NCBI GenBank assembly: GCA_009859145.1
Contig: VRVR01000023.1
Location: 255,494-319,493, forward strand
Direction: 5' to 3'
Length of the DNA stretch: 64,000 nucleotides
DNA from: Andalucia godoyi
Taxonomy: Eukaryota > Discoba > Jakobea > Jakobida > Andaluciidae
Shown: piece by piece, positions 58,952-64,000 of the stretch
How the letters are laid out: the number at the start of each line of letters is the position of its first letter
How positions within the stretch are numbered: the first letter of the stretch is position 1
The notes under the pieces: model-generated
The model's database searches: none
The model's input: only the letters and a program-made list of their open reading frames with translations
What the model was told of the DNA's origin: nothing
Position numbers and translations under genes: made by a program

Positions 58952-59972
58952 TCATCTTCTGGCGCTGGTTCCCAGCGAGGAGGAGGAAGATGAAGAAGAG
59001 TGCAAGCGTGTCTGTGCGGAGGCAACCCACTGCTGCACCTCGGACTTCAGATCGTCATTGCTCTGTCGAAGCCGCGTGTTTTCCTCCAGCAATTGCGCTA
59101 TCATCGCATCCTTCGTGACCACAATCTTTTTGAATTTTTCATACGCATCCGCTCGGGCTTTCATTTCCCGCATCTCACGCGGAAACATCATCAACTCTTC
59201 CGGAGTTGCTCCGATGGAGGAGGAAGAGAATACAGGGACCGTTCTTCGAGAGAGCAAGTCGCACTCTCGCTTTAAATCATCAGCAGAATTCACAAACTGC
59301 AGCATATCCGTCTGTTTGGAACATGGCCCTGTGACTCTTGATATGAATTTGTGGATCTCGTCCTGGCGGTGTGAAATATCCGTCAGTCGATGCTCGATAC
59401 CAGACGATTTTTTTCTGAACTCGAGCTCAAGACGATCCAGCATATCTTGGCAGTCATACTGCGTCTCTCTGACAATATCCTCTTTTCGTGTTCGTAGTTG
59501 ATGGAGCAAAGCATCTCCTTGTGTCCTGGAAACATTGAGAGTGTCCGTCACAGGCATGAGAGCAAGATTCATGTGATTCACGATAATTTCGAGTTTCTGT
59601 CGATAAGCTTCCACAACGGGGATCAGTTGTCCTGCGACGGGGCCTTGTACCATTAACGTAGGTTCTGGAATCCCAGGGGATGCGGCGTCAGCGGGAGGTG
59701 CCGGCGCTGTGTCTTCCTTTGACTTCTCAGGCTTCTTTTCCTTTTCCTTTTTATCCTTTCCCTTCTCCTTCACGTCCTTGGGCTTTTTATCATCTGGGTG
59801 GCCATTCCGATGGAATTAGTATTCTCTGAAATTGTTGCATGTGGTTGCCATCGCGCTTTCTCTGTTGAGAAGAAAAAGAGCATCGGCGTTGGAAGCATAG
59901 AATCATACCTTTTGTTTTCTTGTCATCCTTCTTCTTGTCGTCCTTCTTCTTCTCCTTTGTCTTGTCTGCCAT
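58952..59972 (-). CDS. Uncharacterised coiled-coil protein with Lys/Asp-rich N-terminus; two exons
   Basis: Exon 1 is 59972-59909 and exon 2 is 59793-58952, joined in phase 1 to give 301 residues. The N-terminus is a run of Lys, Asp and Glu ('MADKTKEKKKDDKKKDDKKT'), continuing after the junction as 'DDKKPKDVKEKGKDKKEKEK'. A Pro/Ala linker follows, then helices with several coiled-coil stretches ('QTDMLQFVNSADDLKRECDL', 'KDAMIAQLLEENTRLRQSND'). The tail is Ser-rich (eight Ser in a row). I do not recognise the family. The highly charged N-terminus resembles nucleolar or microtubule-associated proteins, a weak hint only. Confidence 0.78.
59794..59908 (-). other. Intron of the coiled-coil gene
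   Basis: 115 bases, GTATGA donor and CCACCCAG acceptor, with ATACTAATTCC about 20 bases upstream of the acceptor as a likely branch site. Confidence 0.85.
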
Positions 59973-60389
59973 CTTCCCCGTTCTCCCTTCTCTCTACCAT
60001 GCGAGCTGTGCAGCGGAAGTTGGTTCTGGCAGTTTTTCTTCCAGCGGCAGGAACAGGAGAACGACAAAAAACCCGCAAGAAAAAGAAAAGAAAAAGAAAA
60101 ATAAAAAAAAGAGGCACGAGAATGCAAAAAGTAACGGGTGGCGACAGCATCACTTGATCCAGCTATCAGCAGCAAAACATCACTATGAACTGTGGGAGCC
60201 GGAATTCATCCACAGTCGTTTGCTTAATTTTTGCGTCCTTGGAGCATTTCTTCCCTTCTTACTCCGTTCCTCATTCACTGTCCTCCGCACGGCTACACTT
60301 ATTCATCATCAACGGTATTTTTTCCTCTCTCCTCTCTTTTCTCAAGGCGCTCCAAACAACGGCTGCACACCGCATGTCTTACCGATTCC
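59973..60389. promoter_or_regulatory. Divergent intergenic region with an overlapping uORF
   Basis: About 420 bases, with A-rich sequence at 60060-60115. A nine-codon upstream frame (ATG 60374 to TAG 60400) overlaps the main ATG at 60390 in another frame. Confidence 0.4.
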
Positions 60390-63173
60390 ATGAGTTCTAG
60401 CAATCGGTCTGCATTCAGTTTGACCGAAAGTCAACGGCACGCCCTGGCCACGATACATCCCTTGAATTTGGAAGTTTTTCTGGAGCTACCCGCCGATGCG
60501 GTTCCGATTCCGTTACTGAGCCCCGGGGAGTTGCTTGATCGACATTATGAAACCCTTATTTCTAACAATCCAGGCTCAGAATCCGCCATCACGCAGTGTT
60601 TTAAGGCAAATCTCGAAGCATGCAAAGCATTCAGCAGTGGCAACGCAGCTATTGTCATATCGTCACTGGAAAAGGTAATCAAGATTCGCAGATTAGTTTT
60701 CGAGCCTTCTGATCCAGAATTCCTGGATGCACTGCGGTTGCTGCTCGTGACTCTGAACGACTTTTCAATTGATCTGATTCGAAGCGAGCAATATGCCCAA
60801 GCCTATCACATGCTTGAAACTATGCGATCGTATGCAGAAAAGTTTCTTTCTGGTGTGGAACGAGACATGTTTCGTTGCATTCATAGCCAGAATGTTGCAG
60901 TGTATTTCATTCGCAAGAAGCAGTATGCTGCTGCCCAGCGGTCTTTGCATAAGTCCCTGCATTTGTTCTCGATACTTGGGCTGGAGGCATGGCTGTTTCT
61001 TGGCTCTGTGAGAATGTCCGCGATTTTATTGGAAATGGGCAAACATGAAGATGTGAAAGCGTTACTGATGGACTGCATCGCCATGATGGATGCCATTGAA
61101 CGGAGCATGGCTGCTCCTTCCGGGACGAACAATGGGTCAGGCTCCAATAGTATGGAGGGATCTGCGTCTGCTCATTCTTCTCACGAGTTCACGTCATCGT
61201 CTCCTACAACAAGCTCTACTACGGGCACCCCGTCTGCTCTTTCGAGTTCGACTGGGGCGTTCCCGATTTTTGCCAAAGTGTTGAACATGCCTCACCAGCT
61301 GCGCTGGGTCTCTGAAATCGTCCGAACATTGGATTTGTTTACAGCCTCGCGCGTTGCCGCATACCATAATCTTGCAGTTTGGGAGCTTAACCAGCGAAGA
61401 TTTGCAGATGCTGTGGTACATGTTCGTCAAGCAAAAGATCTTGGGAGATCCTACTTAGGAACTGGGCATCGTTGGATGCGAATCATGGACAAAACAGACC
61501 ATACTGCATCGCAAATGCTATTTGATGCCGAAGCATATCGCAAAATTTCTGGCTACGGTGATGTGGGGCGTGCGCAAAGCAGCAATCGTTTGCTGTCTTC
61601 TGCGAATCTGTCGACCCTGCACCCTGGAAAGACCGCTGCCGACGGACATGGATTTTTGGGAAAGTCGAACGCCCAGAGAGTAGACATGTCTCTTGCAGAT
61701 GAACTGGAGCAAATAGGGTTTCTGTCGGCAGAGAATGACGCGACGTCCAAAGCACGTCTCTCGAAATCGCCATATGTGTCAAAGTCGACTGTGCCTTTGC
61801 TTCATTCAGTCCCTTCATTATCTCCTCAGCCGCCACTCATACAAACAATGCGTTCTCTGTCTTCCTCGTTGATCCAGTCAAGGTCACCTCGTGCTGGAAG
61901 AAGTGGTAGTAGTTCTCACCGGGCAGTAACTGCCAGAGAGGATGCAAAAACCCGATTGGTGTCGTATGTTGGACGCGTGCGAAATTTGACTGATACTATG
62001 GAAATGGTTGAAGAAGGGAAGCTTCTCAAGAAGACAGAGCCCCAGAATAACAGGAAGATGCAGGCGAACATGCCAAGGCAAGCTGCCCCCACGCCGCATC
62101 GTCCTCTTCTCAAACCATCAACCTCCGCAAAAACAACACCACGATCCCAGTCGACGTCTGTCAAAAGAGCTTCTGTGGTCATGCAGAGACAACCTGAGCA
62201 ACAGAATGTTATCCCCAAGTCTGCTCCGCATGGAAAGTCGAATAAGAAAGACGGATCCAATCATCGATCATTAGCAACCGTCGTTCGTAAATCCGCTCCC
62301 ATTGCGGCTTCTCGACGCAGCAAAAGTGTTCCAAAAAGCATCCATGTTTCGTCTTCATCGTCAATCACGATTCCGAAATCTGCGCCGGTATATGATGAGT
62401 CTTCTGGGTACGAGGATGATGAATTTGAGCAAATCATGGAAGATGCATCTTCCGGCTTCTCGTCCATCTCTGTATCGTCTGAAACTCCGCAACAAAAGGT
62501 TCTGAAGGAAGTGTCGACGGAAACACTGTCTTTTGAAGAACTGGTTCTAGAACACATGAAACTGCTTCGGTACATTGGTGATTCTGACGGGGCGACGGGA
62601 AAGGGACATCCATTTGACTCGTTGCAGGTGTCACCAGAGCCTGAGCCCGTCTCGTTTCGCACGTCAAGCGATGCCCCTGCAAGCAATTTGCAGGCAGAAA
62701 ACGTCGATCGCGCGGTTCGTCGGAGCGTCAGATCGGCTGGCACGCTTGCCGAGACAGGTAGTGTGCCGCTCTCTTCGTTAGAGGCACAGCGTGTTGAAGA
62801 TGCGTTTCTGGATTCTCTTTCAGCGCAGTCCTCTCCGGAGCGGCTCAGCTACTCTATGGACCGGTTACGTCCTTCGGTTCAACCTAATCTGCATGGAGAC
62901 TCTTTTGACGACAAGTCACAACGAAGTGGTGGTCAGCAACCGTTACCCCTGTCAGGCGGCAACATGGTAGTGGCCGTTGAAGGCGCGTTTGTCTCCAATG
63001 TTCAATCTCCACGCCCTTCATCTCGTCAGAGACCCAAGAATTCGCGGATGGTTGTTCTTGACACTCCATCGCCTGCGTCCTTTGATGATCGCCGATCTGA
63101 CATATTTGACCTGAGTTCTCCTTCTCATCTGGATTCGAATGACGACATGAACTATGAAGAATTCTCAACATGA
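60390..63173 (+). CDS. Large TPR-type protein with disordered C-terminus
   Basis: 927 residues from ATG 60390; the frame upstream is open only from a TTG. Residues about 30-420 form helical hairpins of TPR type ('NLEACKAFSSGNAAIVISSL', 'NVAVYFIRKKQYAAAQRSLH', 'AVWELNQRRFADAVVHVRQA'), interrupted by a Ser/Thr/Gly-rich loop of about 55 residues. The C-terminal half is Ser/Pro/Arg-rich and probably phosphorylated disorder, with short acidic patches and a helical stretch near residue 720. I do not recognise the protein; a scaffold role is inferred. Its start codon sits inside a short overlapping uORF, which may lower its translation. Confidence 0.8.
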   Translation: MSSSNRSAFSLTESQRHALATIHPLNLEVFLELPADAVPIPLLSPGELLDRHYETLISNNPGSESAITQCFKANLEACKAFSSGNAAIVISSLEKVIKIRRLVFEPSDPEFLDALRLLLVTLNDFSIDLIRSEQYAQAYHMLETMRSYAEKFLSGVERDMFRCIHSQNVAVYFIRKKQYAAAQRSLHKSLHLFSILGLEAWLFLGSVRMSAILLEMGKHEDVKALLMDCIAMMDAIERSMAAPSGTNNGSGSNSMEGSASAHSSHEFTSSSPTTSSTTGTPSALSSSTGAFPIFAKVLNMPHQLRWVSEIVRTLDLFTASRVAAYHNLAVWELNQRRFADAVVHVRQAKDLGRSYLGTGHRWMRIMDKTDHTASQMLFDAEAYRKISGYGDVGRAQSSNRLLSSANLSTLHPGKTAADGHGFLGKSNAQRVDMSLADELEQIGFLSAENDATSKARLSKSPYVSKSTVPLLHSVPSLSPQPPLIQTMRSLSSSLIQSRSPRAGRSGSSSHRAVTAREDAKTRLVSYVGRVRNLTDTMEMVEEGKLLKKTEPQNNRKMQANMPRQAAPTPHRPLLKPSTSAKTTPRSQSTSVKRASVVMQRQPEQQNVIPKSAPHGKSNKKDGSNHRSLATVVRKSAPIAASRRSKSVPKSIHVSSSSSITIPKSAPVYDESSGYEDDEFEQIMEDASSGFSSISVSSETPQQKVLKEVSTETLSFEELVLEHMKLLRYIGDSDGATGKGHPFDSLQVSPEPEPVSFRTSSDAPASNLQAENVDRAVRRSVRSAGTLAETGSVPLSSLEAQRVEDAFLDSLSAQSSPERLSYSMDRLRPSVQPNLHGDSFDDKSQRSGGQQPLPLSGGNMVVAVEGAFVSNVQSPRPSSRQRPKNSRMVVLDTPSPASFDDRRSDIFDLSSPSHLDSNDDMNYEEFST

Positions 63174-63371
63174 TTGGCAATGTACAGCGTTTTCCCTTCC
63201 TGAATAGTTTTTTATTCGCATTTATTGACAACATTTGTTTGTGTGAACGAAACTCTTCAAAACGGAATGGGAGGAGGAACAAAAACAACATAAAAATCAT
63301 CAATCTAATCAAACTCACGAAGTCAACAATGTCTCGCTGTCTTCTTCCAGCCTTTGCGGTCGTTGCATGGA
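63174..63371. other. Spacer between converging genes
   Basis: About 200 bases between the TPR gene and the V-ATPase c gene. It is AT-rich and carries no gene. Confidence 0.4.
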
Positions 63372-63884
63372 TCACAAAGTGCAAGTAACGGAAACGTTGG
63401 AAGCACGAGTCTGGAGAATCAGACCAGTGATGAGTCCGTACAGTCCAAGAGCTTCTGCGAAAATCAGGATCAGGATCATACCGACATAAAGCTTCGGCTG
63501 TTGAGCAGTCGCACGAACTCCAGCGTCACCAACGATGCCAATGGCCATACCTGCTGCTAGCGCAGAAAGACCGACGGCAAGACCGGCAGCCAAATGTGCA
63601 TATCCCTTGAACGCAGAGTACTTGTCCGGGGAATCCACATTCGTTCCGATCAAAACGGCCATGATCAGCCCGTAGATACCGAGAACACCAGCCATAACGA
63701 CGGGAACGATCGACTTCATCACAAGTTCCGGACGCATGACACCCATCGATGCAACTCCCACACCAGATTTGGCGGTTCCGTACGCGGCTCCAAGGTTCGC
63801 GAAAACGAGTGCAGATGCGCATCCAATCATTCCGAAGAATGCTGCCGACGCAGGGCAGAGGTTGTAGTTGATGTTTGACGACAT
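63372..63884 (-). CDS. ATP6V0C: V-type ATPase 16-kDa proteolipid c subunit
   Basis: 170 residues from ATG 63884, typical length 155-165. Four membrane helices in two repeats are clear: '[20 protein letters not shown]', '[20 protein letters not shown]', '[20 protein letters not shown]' and '[20 protein letters not shown]'. Glu144 in the last helix is the proton-carrying carboxylate. The motifs 'GTAKSGVG' and '[20 protein letters not shown]' are highly conserved. The ring of c subunits moves protons through V0 into vacuoles and endosomes. The C-terminal ten residues ('SNVSVTCTL') extend slightly past most homologues. Confidence 0.98.
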   Translation of the reverse strand: MSSNINYNLCPASAAFFGMIGCASALVFANLGAAYGTAKSGVGVASMGVMRPELVMKSIVPVVMAGVLGIYGLIMAVLIGTNVDSPDKYSAFKGYAHLAAGLAVGLSALAAGMAIGIVGDAGVRATAQQPKLYVGMILILIFAEALGLYGLITGLILQTRASNVSVTCTL

Positions 63885-63963
63885 TTCTATTTGTTAGCGG
63901 TGATCAAAGACGGGGCACGGCAGAAGTGATTAAAAGAAAAGACGGAAAGGGAAAAGGGAAAAG

Positions 63964-63965
<2 letters not shown>

Positions 63966-64000
<35 letters not shown>
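63966..64000. repeat. (GA)n microsatellite running off the right edge
   Basis: At least 17 GA units ending the window, in the presumed upstream region of the V-ATPase c gene. Confidence 0.95.

Overview
This 64 kb window is nuclear DNA from a single-celled eukaryote. It holds about 30 protein-coding genes on both strands, mostly long and intronless, separated by short spacers (typically 100 to 1000 bases) rich in microsatellites. Five introns can be placed with confidence. Four begin GTATGT and one GTATGA, and four of the five lie within the first 35 codons, so the genome is intron-poor with a strict 5' splice signal. All three standard stop codons are used. I see no rRNA, tRNA or CRISPR array.

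The gene content points to an organism with a motile cilium or flagellum: DNAAF4 (dynein assembly), ARMC9, an ARL16-like GTPase and a DUF4485 (CEP112-type) protein. Other genes with clear families are cohesin RAD21 and PDS5, ISWI, TTI1, ERCC1, an Rrp8-like methyltransferase, an IP3-receptor-like channel, a type IIC (Na,K-type) P-ATPase, an aromatic amino-acid decarboxylase, the V-ATPase c subunit and its assembly factor CCDC115/Vma22, an SLC33A1 acetyl-CoA transporter and a mitochondrial carrier. This set fits a unicellular opisthokont such as a chytrid or aphelid-like fungus or a protist holozoan. Other protist lineages cannot be excluded from sequence reading alone.

Layout. 1-10 kb: TTI1 (running off the left edge), a TPR-like protein, a mitochondrial protein, ERCC1 and the Rrp8-like enzyme. 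10-20 kb: an unknown disordered protein, the decarboxylase, a gene-poor AT-rich island (14.9-16.0 kb) and the P-type ATPase. 20-30 kb: a DinB-fold protein, DNAAF4, the DUF4485 protein, PDS5 and CCDC115. 30-41 kb: ISWI with an inserted RRM, an F-box protein, one copy of a dispersed repeat, a mitochondrial carrier, a GOLD protein with an apparent frameshift, and SLC33A1. 40-51 kb: an unknown membrane-associated protein, RAD21, ARMC9, the second repeat copy, coiled-coil and secreted unknowns, and ARL16. 51-64 kb: a 7.35 kb IP3R-like channel gene, a coiled-coil protein, a TPR protein and the V-ATPase c subunit.

Neighbours do not form operons. Head-to-head pairs share promoters of 50 to 550 bases, and tail-to-tail pairs are often under 100 bases apart. 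The strongest oddities are the RRM inside ISWI, the altered ion-binding residues of the IIC ATPase, the IP3R-like channel with an altered selectivity filter, the membrane-anchored decarboxylase and the two-copy inverted dispersed repeat.
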